From contig NZ_AP024600.1 in assembly GCF_036322585.1 (NCBI RefSeq), positions 3,658,001 through 3,722,000 on the forward strand: a stretch of 64,000 bases of DNA, written 5' to 3'. The DNA is from Luteolibacter sp. LG18 (lineage in GTDB: Bacteria; Verrucomicrobiota; Verrucomicrobiia; Verrucomicrobiales; Akkermansiaceae). The position numbers and the translations under genes were made by a program. The notes under the pieces were generated by a model. That model did no database searches. It saw only the letters and a program-made list of their open reading frames with translations, and had not been told where the DNA came from. How positions within the stretch are numbered: the first letter of the stretch is position 1; every line of letters begins with the position of its first letter. Below, piece after piece: positions 8,464 through 17,476 of the stretch.

Positions 8464-8970
8464 ATGGCGAGAATCGTAACGATGACCTTCATCGGCACCT
8501 GGAGGAGCGGGGCGGACCCGGCCCGGCAACTGGTGGATTTCATCGCGGAGAACGGCGGCAATCCCGGATACGATGGCCGCCTTCTCGGCATGGCGGGGAC
8601 GGGCGACGAGGTGGAGGTCGTGGAGCACGCATGGGGAGACGGAGATCCATGGGAGGTGTTGCTGCGGCTTTTCCGTGACGAGGGCTGGAACCTGCTCCAT
8701 TGCCGGTTCGTGATTCAGGGCGTGGAGCGATACTATGCTCTTTCTCCGTCCAATAGCCGCCTGGAGCTGACCATTCTGGCGAACCGGGAAGTATTGGCTG
8801 ACGGGACGCTGGACTTCAATTGGCACTATTCCCACTGGAAGCCGCGCGTGGCACGGCTGATGAACGTGGAAGCCGCGCGTGGCACGGCTGATGAACGTGG
8901 AGGCCGTGGAGTTTCTGGACGCGGTGTAGGGAGGGACGCTGGATCGCGACCGGGCCGGGGATTTTCATGA
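8464..8970 (+). CDS. Hypothetical protein with a frameshifted C-terminus
   Basis: From the ATG at 8464 ([13 protein letters not shown]) this encodes 168 aa. The first about 135 residues are compact and protein-like, with an ISWG-free alpha/beta pattern and no recognised family. The last about 33 residues are Arg/Gly-rich and unlike the rest. The cause is a perfect 31-bp tandem duplication at 8838-8899, which shifts the frame by one. Removing one copy restores a 144-aa protein ending [10 protein letters not shown] with a TAG now at 8927-8929. The present product therefore carries a novel tail and may be non-functional. The neighbour ilvD starts 145 bp downstream and is probably independent. 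Confidence 0.6.
   Translation: MARIVTMTFIGTWRSGADPARQLVDFIAENGGNPGYDGRLLGMAGTGDEVEVVEHAWGDGDPWEVLLRLFRDEGWNLLHCRFVIQGVERYYALSPSNSRLELTILANREVLADGTLDFNWHYSHWKPRVARLMNVEAARGTADERGGRGVSGRGVGRDAGSRPGRGFS
8838..8899 (+). repeat. Perfect 31-bp tandem duplication causing a frameshift
   Basis: Copies lie at 8838-8868 and 8869-8899 with no mismatch. Thirty-one is not a multiple of three, so the reading frame changes after the second copy. Perfect identity suggests a recent slippage event or an assembly artefact. Confidence 0.95.
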
Positions 8971-9115
8971 TCCCCGTGGTTGCCCGGAGCTTTTCCGTCG
9001 CGGGGCGGTTTTCGGGAATCGTCGCAAGTGCCTCCGTCCGTGGCCTTCGCGGGGTTTTCAAATCCGGAAACCCTCCGTCTTGACGCCGCGCCCGCCGCGG
9101 GGAAGCATCCCGCCG

Positions 9116-10816
9116 ATGTCCGATTCCACCCGCACGTTCTCCAGTTTGATGCTCGACGGCCCCGACCGCGCGCCCAGCCGCGCGATGCTGTATGCCGTCG
9201 GATTCGAAAAGCAGGATTTCCAGAAGCCCATCATCGGCATCGCCTCCACCTGGAGCGAGGTCACCCCGTGCAACATCCACATCAACAAGCTCGCCGAGGA
9301 ATCCTCGAAGGGCGCGGATGCGGCGGGTGGCAAGGCAATCATCTTCAACACCATCACCATCTCGGACGGCATCTCCATGGGCACCGAGGGGATGAAGTAC
9401 TCGCTGGTGTCCCGCGAGGTGATCGCGGACTCGATCGAGACCGTGGTCGGCTGCGAGGGCATGGACGGCTTCGTGGCGATCGGCGGCTGTGACAAGAACA
9501 TGCCCGCCTGCGTGATGGCGATGGCCCGCCTGAACCGCCCGTCCGTGTTCGTCTACGGCGGCACCATCCTTCCCGGCTGCGCCACCATCAAGGGCGACAA
9601 GAAGAACCTCGACATCGTTTCCGTGTTCGAAGCCGTGGGCAAGCACGCCAACGGCGAATACTCCGATGAGGAGCTGGAAACGGTGGAGTCCTGCGCGATT
9701 CCCGGCCCGGGTTCCTGCGGTGGCATGTACACCGCGAACACCATGGCCTCCGCCATCGAGGCGCTCGGCATGTCGCTGCCGAACAGCTCGTCCCAGGCCG
9801 CGATCTCGGACGACAAGCTGCGCGATTGCTTCGACGCCGGTGCCGCCGTGCTGCACCTGCTCAACAACAACATCCGCCCGCGCGACATCATGACCAAGGA
9901 GGCGTTCGAGAACGCCATCACCGTCCTCATCTCGCTCGGCGGTTCCACCAATGCCGCGCTGCACCTTCCCGCCATGGCCCACGCCGCCGGGGTGGACATC
10001 TCGCTGGATGACTTCGAGCGCATCGGCAAGCGCGTGCCGCTGCTCGCGGACCTGAAGCCATCCGGCAAGTACTCGATGGCCGAACTGGTCGCCATCGGCG
10101 GCACCCTGCCGCTGATGAAGATGCTGCTGGATGCCGGACTGCTCCACGGCGATTGCCTCACCGTCACCGGCCGCACGCTGCGCGAGAACATCGAGAAGCT
10201 CGCGAAGCCCTATCCGGAAGGGCAGGAAATCATCCGCCCGCTCTCCAACCCGATCAAGAAGGACAGCCACCTGCGCATCCTCTACGGGAACCTCGCCGAA
10301 GGCGGCGCGGTGGCGAAGATCACCGGCAAGGAAGGCGAGCTCTTCACCGGCAAGGCCCGCGTGTTCAACTCCGAGGACGACGCCATGAAGGCCATCCTCG
10401 CCAAGCAGATCAAACCCGGCGACGTGATCGTCATCCGCATGGAGGGACCGAAGGGTGGTCCGGGCATGCGCGAGATGCTCGGGCCGACCAGCGCCATCAT
10501 GGGCCTCGGCCTCGGCAAGACGGTCGCCCTGATCACGGACGGCCGTTTCTCCGGCGGCAGCCACGGTTTCGTGGTGGGCCACATCACCCCGGAAGCCTTC
10601 GTCGGCGGCACCATCGCCCTGCTCAAGGACGGTGACGAGATCACCATCGACGCGCAGAAGAACCGCCTCGACGTGAAGCTCAGCGCCGAGGAACTGGCCA
10701 CCCGCAAGGCCGCCTGGGTCCAGCCGGAGCCGCGCTACCGCCGTGGCGTGCTGGCGAAATACGCCAAGCTCGTCACCAGCGCCAGCGAAGGCGCCGTGAC
10801 CGACAAGGGCCTCTGA
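9116..10816 (+). CDS. ilvD: Dihydroxy-acid dehydratase
   Basis: It removes water from 2,3-dihydroxy-isovalerate or 2,3-dihydroxy-3-methylvalerate, giving the 2-keto acids for valine, leucine and isoleucine synthesis in the cytoplasm. The 566-aa product starting [10 protein letters not shown] has the family length. Three cluster-ligand cysteines are visible: Cys52 in TPCN, Cys125 in GGCDKNMP and Cys201 in [12 protein letters not shown]. Later motifs include [23 protein letters not shown] and [11 protein letters not shown], all typical of the IlvD/Edd family, and the substrate-side signature is IlvD rather than Edd. No other branched-chain genes are adjacent. The membrane-protein genes that follow begin 25 bp downstream and could be read through. 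Confidence 0.97.
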   Translation: MSDSTRTFSSLMLDGPDRAPSRAMLYAVGFEKQDFQKPIIGIASTWSEVTPCNIHINKLAEESSKGADAAGGKAIIFNTITISDGISMGTEGMKYSLVSREVIADSIETVVGCEGMDGFVAIGGCDKNMPACVMAMARLNRPSVFVYGGTILPGCATIKGDKKNLDIVSVFEAVGKHANGEYSDEELETVESCAIPGPGSCGGMYTANTMASAIEALGMSLPNSSSQAAISDDKLRDCFDAGAAVLHLLNNNIRPRDIMTKEAFENAITVLISLGGSTNAALHLPAMAHAAGVDISLDDFERIGKRVPLLADLKPSGKYSMAELVAIGGTLPLMKMLLDAGLLHGDCLTVTGRTLRENIEKLAKPYPEGQEIIRPLSNPIKKDSHLRILYGNLAEGGAVAKITGKEGELFTGKARVFNSEDDAMKAILAKQIKPGDVIVIRMEGPKGGPGMREMLGPTSAIMGLGLGKTVALITDGRFSGGSHGFVVGHITPEAFVGGTIALLKDGDEITIDAQKNRLDVKLSAEELATRKAAWVQPEPRYRRGVLAKYAKLVTSASEGAVTDKGL

Positions 10817-10841
10817 GTCCTTCATTCCACCGCCCCGCGCC

Positions 10842-11423
10842 ATGGGAAAGGCAACCGATCCTCTTCCCTCTGGCGTGCGGGTGGCGGTGGTGGGGCTCAG
10901 GATCTTTTCCTGGGCCATCATCGGCCCCATCACCATGATGGGGCTGGTGCCTTTGGTGGGCCTTTTCCTTTTCGGCCCCACCGATCCGAGCCATCCGTGG
11001 TGGCTATTGGACGCTTCCGCGCTGATCGTTCTGCTTCCGATCCTGATCGGATTTTCCATGCAGACCTTCGCGGACGGGCTGGAACAGGCCCATCGTCATC
11101 ACGGCGGTATCACGGATGCGGTGCGGTGGTGGAAATTTGCCACCACGGCGGCCAATTGGGGGATGTGGATTTCCTTGGGACTGGTCGTCACCGGGCTCCG
11201 CGAGTTGGTCTCCGGGGGACGGTACGATCCGGCAGCCATCGGCGTGTGGATTGGCCATCTCGCGTTGTTCACCGGAGCGATCTTCCTCTGGCGTTGGCTG
11301 AAACGGCGCTTTCGCGAAGAATTCGCCTTGCGACCGTTGGCGAGCCCCATCCGATCGCGGGGAGAGGCTCCGCCGATGATTCGAAAGCACGTGAAGCCAT
11401 CCGGCGATCCGAAGGAAGAATAG
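10842..11423 (+). CDS. Four-helix membrane protein, paralogue 1
   Basis: A 193-aa protein with four predicted transmembrane helices (about 15-45, 52-72, 100-120 and 135-155) and a basic, Pro-containing C-terminal tail. Between helices 2 and 3 lies a conserved cytosolic-looking motif FADGLEQAHRHHGG, followed by WWKFA. The same scaffold, PLxxGVxxAVxxLR at the N-terminus and GLxxAHR in the loop, recurs in the genes at 11518, 12664 and 14976 and weakly at 12122. No family was recognised and no catalytic residues stand out beyond the His-Arg-His cluster. It begins the array directly after ilvD. Confidence 0.65.
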   Translation: MGKATDPLPSGVRVAVVGLRIFSWAIIGPITMMGLVPLVGLFLFGPTDPSHPWWLLDASALIVLLPILIGFSMQTFADGLEQAHRHHGGITDAVRWWKFATTAANWGMWISLGLVVTGLRELVSGGRYDPAAIGVWIGHLALFTGAIFLWRWLKRRFREEFALRPLASPIRSRGEAPPMIRKHVKPSGDPKEE

Positions 11424-11517
11424 TCCGTGTTTGACCCTTCTGGTGGAGGCGCAGGGAATCGAGTCGCCAACCGGCGATAGGGATGATGGAATGGGCTTGG
11501 AAGGATCGTCTTGGAAG

Positions 11518-12129
11518 ATGAATGGCAACTTCCCAGCAAGGCCGGATCGCGCGGAGCTTCCCCTGGGGGTCTGGGTGGCAGTGGGGTTTCTCAGGATTTT
11601 CTCTTGGTGCATCGTTGGGCTGACCTGCTTGGGTGGGCTTGCGCTGTTTCTGAGCTGGTGCTTTTTCGGGCTGGAGTGGGAAAAGGGTTGGTGGGCCGTG
11701 GATCTGCTGGCGGCTATCATTCTGATCCTGTTGTTGATCGGGTGTTTCGTGGATGCGTTTGCGACCGGGCTTCTGCACGCGCATCGTCACCGGAGTGGAG
11801 TCGTCGATTCTCTCCGCTGGCTGAGGTTCGCGTCCGCTGCTGCGGGACGGGTGAAGTGGTTGGCCCTGGTGCTCATGTTGGCATGCATGTATCTGGTGGT
11901 GGCTTGTTTGGGCGTGGACAACGGCCCGCCGTTGCCCACGGTGATCGCGGTCCTGACCGGGCATGCGGCCTTGCTCGCGGGAATGATCTTCCTCTGCCGT
12001 TGGCTGAAAGAATGTGTCCAGAAGGAGCTGGCGTTGCGGCGGCTTGTGATTCCGGGAGCGGCCATGCATGATGCTCCACCGACGGGAGGGACGACGCCTG
12101 TTCCTTCCCCGGACTTGAAGGATGAGTAG
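11518..12129 (+). CDS. Four-helix membrane protein, paralogue 2
   Basis: A 203-aa protein from MNGNFPARPD; this start aligns with paralogue 1, whereas in-frame starts at 11431 and 11491 add hydrophilic residues with no counterpart. It has four predicted transmembrane helices and the loop motif FATGLLHAHRHRSG followed by LRWLRFA. The C-terminal half matches paralogue 1 in spacing, with FLCRWLKECVQKELALR against FLWRWLKRRFREEFALR. Its last codons overlap the start of the next gene (12122), so translation is probably coupled. Function is unknown. Confidence 0.65.
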   Translation: MNGNFPARPDRAELPLGVWVAVGFLRIFSWCIVGLTCLGGLALFLSWCFFGLEWEKGWWAVDLLAAIILILLLIGCFVDAFATGLLHAHRHRSGVVDSLRWLRFASAAAGRVKWLALVLMLACMYLVVACLGVDNGPPLPTVIAVLTGHAALLAGMIFLCRWLKECVQKELALRRLVIPGAAMHDAPPTGGTTPVPSPDLKDE

Positions 12130-12667
12130 GGTATGGCTCAACAACCCAGGTGGCTACCGGTTTCCGCGCCTCATGCGGGCGCTGGTGCTGCCTCTGCGGG
12201 TGGTGTCGGTCTTGTTCGTGACCGCGGCGCTTGTCGTGCCGGTGGTGATGTGGGCGAAATCGTGGGCGGGAATGTCGTTCTCCGAATGGTTCGTGCCGGT
12301 GCAGGGCGGGGTGGTTGGTTCGGTTGTGGGAGTGGTGGTGGGATGCGTGATGTGGAGATGGGCCTCGTCCATCGAGCATCGCTTCAGCTCCCTGAAATCC
12401 GCCATGATCTGTGGTGGCTTGAACTGGTTGAATTGGTGGTCGCTGGTGTTGGTCCTGTGTTGCGGGATTCTCGGCGGGCTCGCGCTGTTGTGTGTGGCCG
12501 CGGTGATCTGCCATTTCATCGGGATGCCAGGACCGTCCTTGACTGTCGCCACGGTTTCGCTGGGCGGTTATCTGGTGGTCTTCATGGTGGTGGGTTTGAG
12601 GGCGTGGATTCTCCATCGCATTCTTTCCCAGATCGGATCCGGGCAAAGAACCAGCCATGATCGGTGA
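12122..12667 (+). CDS. Four-helix membrane protein, divergent paralogue 3
   Basis: A 181-aa protein, very hydrophobic, with four or five predicted transmembrane helices. It starts 8 bp inside the preceding gene. The counterpart of the conserved loop is reduced to ASSIEHRFSS, without the AHR triplet seen in its neighbours, so membership in the family is inferred mainly from size, topology and position. It ends with a short charged tail (SGQRTSHDR). The stop overlaps the next start as GTGA at 12664-12667. No function can be assigned. Confidence 0.55.
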   Translation: MSRVWLNNPGGYRFPRLMRALVLPLRVVSVLFVTAALVVPVVMWAKSWAGMSFSEWFVPVQGGVVGSVVGVVVGCVMWRWASSIEHRFSSLKSAMICGGLNWLNWWSLVLVLCCGILGGLALLCVAAVICHFIGMPGPSLTVATVSLGGYLVVFMVVGLRAWILHRILSQIGSGQRTSHDR

Positions 12668-13230
12668 AAGAGAAGTCCACAACGACGTCAGGAGAGAAAC
12701 CGCTGGCTCTCGGAGTCTGGTGGGCGCTGTGGATCGTGAGGGCTTTCGCGATGCTCCTGAATTGGAGCGCGATCGTGGTGATGGTGATCCTGTCCGTGAC
12801 CGTGCTCGTCATGGCCGGGATGGAGAACCAGCCGCCTTGGTTGTTTGATGTGGTCCTTGCGGGTGGGGGCTTGCTGCTGCTGTTAGGGAATGTGATGCTC
12901 GTCTTCGCGGCGGGGATCGAACGCGCGCAGAGGACCAGTGGCGACGCTGTCCCCCAAATGTCCGGGGGAGTATGGTGGCGGTTCCTGCGGCATGCGGTCG
13001 GTGATGTGCGCGACGGACTTTTCGGAGGAGTGGTCGCCGGGGGCATCATGATCGGGTTCCAGATGTTCCTAGGGAGAGCGGTTGGACATCATGCATCCTA
13101 TGTCATGGTGCATCTGATATCTGCGATCGGCATGGTGGCGGTCCATCGGCGGCTGGTTGCGTGGCGGGAGAGGGGGATTGAATCCCAAGGCGGATCAGGG
13201 ATGTCCCGCGACGCCGGGGACGTCCCATAA
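12664..13230 (+). CDS. Four-helix membrane protein, paralogue 4 (GTG start)
   Basis: A 188-aa protein read from a GTG that overlaps the previous stop by 4 nt. The opening, PLALGVWWALWIVRAF, matches the N-terminal signature of paralogues 1 and 2, and the loop reads FAAGIERAQRTSG. Four transmembrane segments are predicted. The chain of overlaps 11518-12122-12664 suggests one transcript and coordinated synthesis, as for subunits of one membrane complex or an expanding family of unknown role. Confidence 0.6.
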   Translation: MKEKSTTTSGEKPLALGVWWALWIVRAFAMLLNWSAIVVMVILSVTVLVMAGMENQPPWLFDVVLAGGGLLLLLGNVMLVFAAGIERAQRTSGDAVPQMSGGVWWRFLRHAVGDVRDGLFGGVVAGGIMIGFQMFLGRAVGHHASYVMVHLISAIGMVAVHRRLVAWRERGIESQGGSGMSRDAGDVP

Positions 13231-13263
13231 CCTTGATTTTCTCCACGGAACCCGCACCGTGGG

Positions 13264-14979
13264 ATGAAGATGAAATGGATGCTCGCCGCCGCCTTGCTCG
13301 TTGTCCCGTTGCAGGCTCAGGAGAAAAAAACGTGGAGCATGTCGGCGGAGGACGAGAAGCAATTGGAGCGCGAGAAGATCCTCATCACGCCCAACACCTA
13401 CAAGCGGATCGATCACGCCTACCGTGGGACGGGCGGGGAATTCATCACCAGTGACACGGTGATCGCCGCTTGGAACGTGCTGCTGGGGCAGTCGCTGCAA
13501 CTGCTGGACCGGCGTTGCGCGGCGGTCCTGGCGGAGGATTTGGATGTTGCCTTGAAATCCCTGCCCACCGAACCGCCGGAAGTGATGAAGCGCGAGGATT
13601 TCGACGCCGCCTTGCGCAAGGCGAGGTTGATTCTGGGAGTGGCCTGCAGGTTGGACGGAGGGGCTTGGAAAGCGGGGGACGCGGAGCTCGATAACCTGAT
13701 TGCGGAGGAGGCGAAGCGGATCGAAAGCGCGCAGGGCTCAACCTTGCCGGGCTGGCTGACACAGGGGGAAGCCACCCCTGTCCGGGCGTTCGATTATGCG
13801 GTGTTCAAGCCGATGGCGGCTTATGCGGGTGTCGAGGCAATGGAGCGTCACTACCGGACGGTACGATGGTTGCAGTATGCGTCCTTGGCACCCAGCAACA
13901 CGGTCAACCAGATCACGAACAAGCTGCTTCAGGAGGCAACCAAGCGGCGACAATCATTCGAGGTTTTCTCCGGAACCACGGAAATGCTTTTCGGGCCCAT
14001 GCTGGAGGACGAAAAGGAATTCGCGAGACTCTCGGTGATTGCCCCGGGGAGAGGGCTGGATGTCAGGCTTTTCGAGATGAGCACCACGGTCCAGCGTCCC
14101 TGGCCCGATCCCGTGGAGGTGATGGCACTGGCGGGCATGCCTGCGGCCGGGAAGATGCTTGCATCGGAGGCCACCGTGACGAGCGCGATCGCGGTGGTCC
14201 GGTCCAATTCCGAGTCCTGGCCCGTGCCGCTTGTCCAATCCTACCTCGGCGCCATGGGTGCCTTGTCGGATACCGCGGCGGACGATTTGCCCGCGTTCAT
14301 GAAATCGGAGGCATGGCAGAGGAAGAGTCTCAACACCGGGTTGGCCGGCTGGGCGCAGTTTTGCCACGCGACGGCGTTGAACCGCGGTATCGCGATGAGT
14401 CCGTTCGGCATGGTGCAGGATCCTCCCCGATCCTTCGTGGAGCCGAACCCCGAGTTCTTCCATCGATTCGGGCTGTTGGTTTCAGAGGCGATCCAAGGGG
14501 TTCTCCGGCTCGAAGGTCAATCCCGCAAACCGGAAATCACCGATGAGATCGAATTCCAAATGACGGTCCAAAAATGGCTGGGATTGAAAGACCTCTGCCA
14601 GGATCTGGAGAACCTTGCCCACAAGCAGTTGAGGGGGCTCGACCTTTCAACGAGGGATCAACAGCTTCTCGACGGGTTTGGGCCGCGCTTGGGTCACTAT
14701 TTGGAGCGGGGCCAGGAAGCTGACGATGAGGCCCCGCGGGTGGCGGTGGGATACAGCCGGCCCGGTGTCGGCGTCCTGCTCGTGGGCACGGGACGTCCGC
14801 AGCAGATCCTCGTCCGCTATCCATGGAAGGGGAAGGAACTCGTCTGCCATGGCGCGGTGCTGCCGTTCCGCTCGATGCAATCGGACCGGGTGCTTTCCGA
14901 CCAGGAGTGGAAGGAGTTGCTCGACAGCCCGCAGGCTCCGAAGCCACCGGAGTGGTTGAAGCCGATTCTGGCGAAATGA
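13264..14979 (+). CDS. Exported DUF3160-type protein
   Basis: This 571-aa protein has a signal peptide (MKMKWMLAAALLVVPLQAQ). Two stretches match what I know of the DUF3160 family: early GGEFITSDTVIAAWNVLL (residues about 57-74; the family has a ...FVTTDxxLHxxH... element here) and a later SFVEPNPEFFHRFGLLVSEA (family YVEPNPEFYARL). The family is helical, exported and of unknown function, frequent in myxobacteria and PVC bacteria. The expected His of the first motif is replaced by Asn. It sits between membrane paralogues 4 and 5 and its stop overlaps the next start (ATGA at 14976-14979), so it may work with them at the membrane. Confidence 0.7.
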   Translation: MKMKWMLAAALLVVPLQAQEKKTWSMSAEDEKQLEREKILITPNTYKRIDHAYRGTGGEFITSDTVIAAWNVLLGQSLQLLDRRCAAVLAEDLDVALKSLPTEPPEVMKREDFDAALRKARLILGVACRLDGGAWKAGDAELDNLIAEEAKRIESAQGSTLPGWLTQGEATPVRAFDYAVFKPMAAYAGVEAMERHYRTVRWLQYASLAPSNTVNQITNKLLQEATKRRQSFEVFSGTTEMLFGPMLEDEKEFARLSVIAPGRGLDVRLFEMSTTVQRPWPDPVEVMALAGMPAAGKMLASEATVTSAIAVVRSNSESWPVPLVQSYLGAMGALSDTAADDLPAFMKSEAWQRKSLNTGLAGWAQFCHATALNRGIAMSPFGMVQDPPRSFVEPNPEFFHRFGLLVSEAIQGVLRLEGQSRKPEITDEIEFQMTVQKWLGLKDLCQDLENLAHKQLRGLDLSTRDQQLLDGFGPRLGHYLERGQEADDEAPRVAVGYSRPGVGVLLVGTGRPQQILVRYPWKGKELVCHGAVLPFRSMQSDRVLSDQEWKELLDSPQAPKPPEWLKPILAK

Positions 14980-15497
14980 TGGCAAGGGGGCATCGGGAGG
15001 TGGAACCGTGGGACAGGAATCCTCTGCCCCGCGGCGTGCGGGTGGCGGTGTGGTTGCTGCGGTCGTGCGGCTTGCTCTTCAAGGGGCTCGCGATGTTCAC
15101 GGGGATGGTTTCCATCCCCTCGGTGTTGGTCGCGATGTGGATGGAACAGGTGCTGATCTGGTGGTTGGATGGCGTGTTGCTGGTGGCGGGGGGATTGTGG
15201 GGGATCGGGGCCGCGATGCGGTTTTTCGGGCGGTCGATCGAGGACGCCCATCGGCGCCTGACACATGGGGCCACGGGAGGTGGGGCGATTGATTGGCCGC
15301 GCGTCTTCCTGACGAGGGGGCTGGGTGTGGCTTCCGACGCCATCGGTGGTCTCGGAGTCGTGCTGGTCCTGTATGCGGTGGTGCTCTGGATCCAACGGGA
15401 GGATGGTTGGCTGGAGGGGGGCTGGGGTTTCGTTCACGTGGCGATCGGCGGGGGCTTCGCGTGGCTAGGGGAGAGGCTGGAGCGCTCCGCGACGTGA
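14976..15497 (+). CDS. Four-helix membrane protein, paralogue 5
   Basis: A 173-aa protein starting in a 4-nt overlap with the DUF3160-type gene; a second ATG follows immediately at 14979. It shows the same N-terminal signature (NPLPRGVRVAVWLLR) and loop (FGRSIEDAHRRL) as the array at 10842-13230, with four predicted transmembrane helices. Residence on the far side of the exported protein supports a functional link between that protein and the membrane family. Function is unknown. Confidence 0.65.
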   Translation: MMARGHREVEPWDRNPLPRGVRVAVWLLRSCGLLFKGLAMFTGMVSIPSVLVAMWMEQVLIWWLDGVLLVAGGLWGIGAAMRFFGRSIEDAHRRLTHGATGGGAIDWPRVFLTRGLGVASDAIGGLGVVLVLYAVVLWIQREDGWLEGGWGFVHVAIGGGFAWLGERLERSAT

Positions 15498-15582
15498 CTT
15501 TTCTGAAAAAGCGGTAACGCGGGCGAGGTATGGCGACACTGCTTGTTGTCCGCTCGGGTTTCCGTGCCGTGGCTTCTTGAAC

Positions 15583-17325
15583 ATGATTCTTTCCTTGAAC
15601 GCGTGGTGCCGGTCCGTCTGGGGACTGGCGATGGTGTCTCCGGCCTTGGCGGGGGTGGACCTGACTTTCGACAACCTCAGCGGCCTGCCGCCCGCGGAGG
15701 TGCATGTGATGTTCGGCGGGATGAGCACGGCGGATTTCTCCGGCACCTGCCATGGGCAGGCGCTGGAGGTGAAGCGGGACTACACGCTGGCGGACTTCGG
15801 CGGCCAGCCGGTGACGATCTCGCGGCTGTGGGGAGGGAAAATCTTCATCTCCTACGGAGCCGGGCTGATCGCGGGATCGCCGCATCCCGGCTACCCGGAC
15901 TTCCAGCCGCTCAGCGGCGATCCGGCGACGAAGGTGCGCTGGGACAAGATCGAGCTGTCCTACTGGGACGGCCACCACAGCGGCGTGAACCTGTCCGCGG
16001 CGGATTTCTACAGCATCCCGATGGCGGTCACCACCACCCGCGCGGGCGCGCCGGTGAAGTCGATCGGCTGGAGCAAGGTCACGCCGAGCCGGACGGTTTA
16101 CCGTCGGCTGGTGGAGCTCACGGATGGCTCGGCGACGCAGTCGAACTGCCTCGTCGAGGCCGCCGGGACGGCGATTCCCTATGGCGTGTCCGTGCCGGTG
16201 AACGGGGTGGAGAAGAAATTGGTGCGGATCATCAGCCCGGCGAACGTCCGACTCGATCAGCCGAACCCGTATCCGGCCATCGCCGTGCCGGTGGGCTCCA
16301 CCGCGTGGATCACCGGGACCTATGGCGGTGTGGGAGGAAACGCCACCGCCACCCTGCCGGGCATCGCCTATGCCTGGCAGACCTACGACTTCACCTCGCG
16401 GGTGGCGGCCAATGGCGACCTGATGCTGACCGGTTCCGGCAGCCTGACCGGCAACGTGGTGCTCACGGTGAAGGCGGGGGATGTGGCGCAGGGGATGTAT
16501 TCCAGCGCGCCTCCCTACTATCTTTCCAGTACCGGAAGCCTGGCGCACGACAACACCAACTGCGTCTACGACGCCGTGCTTTCGGACGTGATCGCGGCCT
16601 ACAATCTGGGGTTGGTCAGCACCACCACCCCCGATCCGCGGCCGCAGGCGAACGTTTCCGGCCTGCCGATGGGCACGATGACGAGCGATGCCTGGTTCAG
16701 CCGCGGGCCGCAATACGGGCTCAACCCGCAGTTGAAACCGGCGTGGCTGTTCGGCTTCCTGCAGGCCGATCCGGCGCGCTACAACCGCTACGCCTCCTAC
16801 CTTTCCAGTGTCACGGACGCGTATTCCTTTCCCTACACGGACAAGACCGCGGCCCCGTTCCTGGAGCTGCTCACGCCGGGGCAGGAGGCCACGGCACCCA
16901 CCGGGATGACCATCACGCTGCTGCCGGACGATCCTTCCACGCTGACGTATGAGGGATGGAAGACCGCCCATTTCGGAGCGGCGGTTGCGACCCCGGCCAC
17001 TTCAGGAGATCTGGCGGACCCGGACGGGGATGGGTTGGAGAACCTGCTCGAGTATGTGCTCGGGACCGATCCTTTGGTCGCGGGTCCCGGTTTCGCGGCA
17101 TCTTCCTACTTCTCCAGCGGTACGGTGGAATGGACCTGCGACTTGAACGCCGGTGCCACCGGTATCCAGGTATCGGTGGAAGGGAGCGCGGATCTGCAAA
17201 CGTGGACCGACGTTGCGGCGGAGTGCGCCGTTCTTTCGAATCAGGATGGCGTGAAGAAGGTGAAATTCACCGTGCGCACCGGCGGAGCCCTGCGCCAGAT
17301 GTTCCGGCTGAAGGCGAGGCGGTGA
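15583..17325 (+). CDS. Secreted GH64-like beta-1,3-glucanase
   Basis: A 580-aa exported protein; the ATG at 15583 gives a normal signal peptide ending SPALA, and a TTG two codons earlier is less likely. Residues about 25-430 resemble the GH64/thaumatin-like beta-1,3-glucanase family: an early VHVMFGG strand and IELSYWDGHHSGVNLSAADF, which parallels the acidic 'xxYxNxSxVDF' region of these enzymes, then WFSRGPQYGLNPQLKPAW. Such enzymes cut laminarin or curdlan-type glucans. The C-terminal part has a calcium-type DPDGDGLENLLEYVLGTDP segment followed by a beta domain, common on secreted proteins of this phylum and possibly used in export or attachment. The family assignment rests on motif resemblance; the exact substrate is uncertain. 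Confidence 0.6.
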   Translation: MILSLNAWCRSVWGLAMVSPALAGVDLTFDNLSGLPPAEVHVMFGGMSTADFSGTCHGQALEVKRDYTLADFGGQPVTISRLWGGKIFISYGAGLIAGSPHPGYPDFQPLSGDPATKVRWDKIELSYWDGHHSGVNLSAADFYSIPMAVTTTRAGAPVKSIGWSKVTPSRTVYRRLVELTDGSATQSNCLVEAAGTAIPYGVSVPVNGVEKKLVRIISPANVRLDQPNPYPAIAVPVGSTAWITGTYGGVGGNATATLPGIAYAWQTYDFTSRVAANGDLMLTGSGSLTGNVVLTVKAGDVAQGMYSSAPPYYLSSTGSLAHDNTNCVYDAVLSDVIAAYNLGLVSTTTPDPRPQANVSGLPMGTMTSDAWFSRGPQYGLNPQLKPAWLFGFLQADPARYNRYASYLSSVTDAYSFPYTDKTAAPFLELLTPGQEATAPTGMTITLLPDDPSTLTYEGWKTAHFGAAVATPATSGDLADPDGDGLENLLEYVLGTDPLVAGPGFAASSYFSSGTVEWTCDLNAGATGIQVSVEGSADLQTWTDVAAECAVLSNQDGVKKVKFTVRTGGALRQMFRLKARR

Positions 17326-17337
17326 GGCCGGGCAATG

Positions 17338-17403
17338 GTGGAGAGGCTTGGGAATGGATGGCTCGGTCCAGCCGTCGCCATTTCAATCCACAAACCTCTC
17401 CAC
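17338..17403. terminator. Imperfect long hairpin between convergent genes
   Basis: Thirteen-base arms (17338-17350 and 17391-17403, one mismatch) enclose 40 nt between the stops of the glucanase and the repeat protein. There is no clean T-run on either strand. It may slow or end transcription from both sides. Confidence 0.4.
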
Positions 17404-17476
17404 GCTCGTCCATTGGGCGGGGATTGTTGCATGTCAACCCCCGCTTTGGTCATTGCATCATACCCGGGAAATCACC

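Noticed and set aside
8816..11059. 747-codon minus-strand open frame
   Set aside because: It covers ilvD in antisense; the IlvD motifs are decisive and the antisense product is low-complexity.
15577..15582. TTG start for the glucanase
   Set aside because: The ATG two codons downstream gives an equally good signal peptide and is the commoner start.
15097..16971. 624-codon minus-strand open frame
   Set aside because: Antisense to the glucanase and membrane paralogue 5; no domain pattern.
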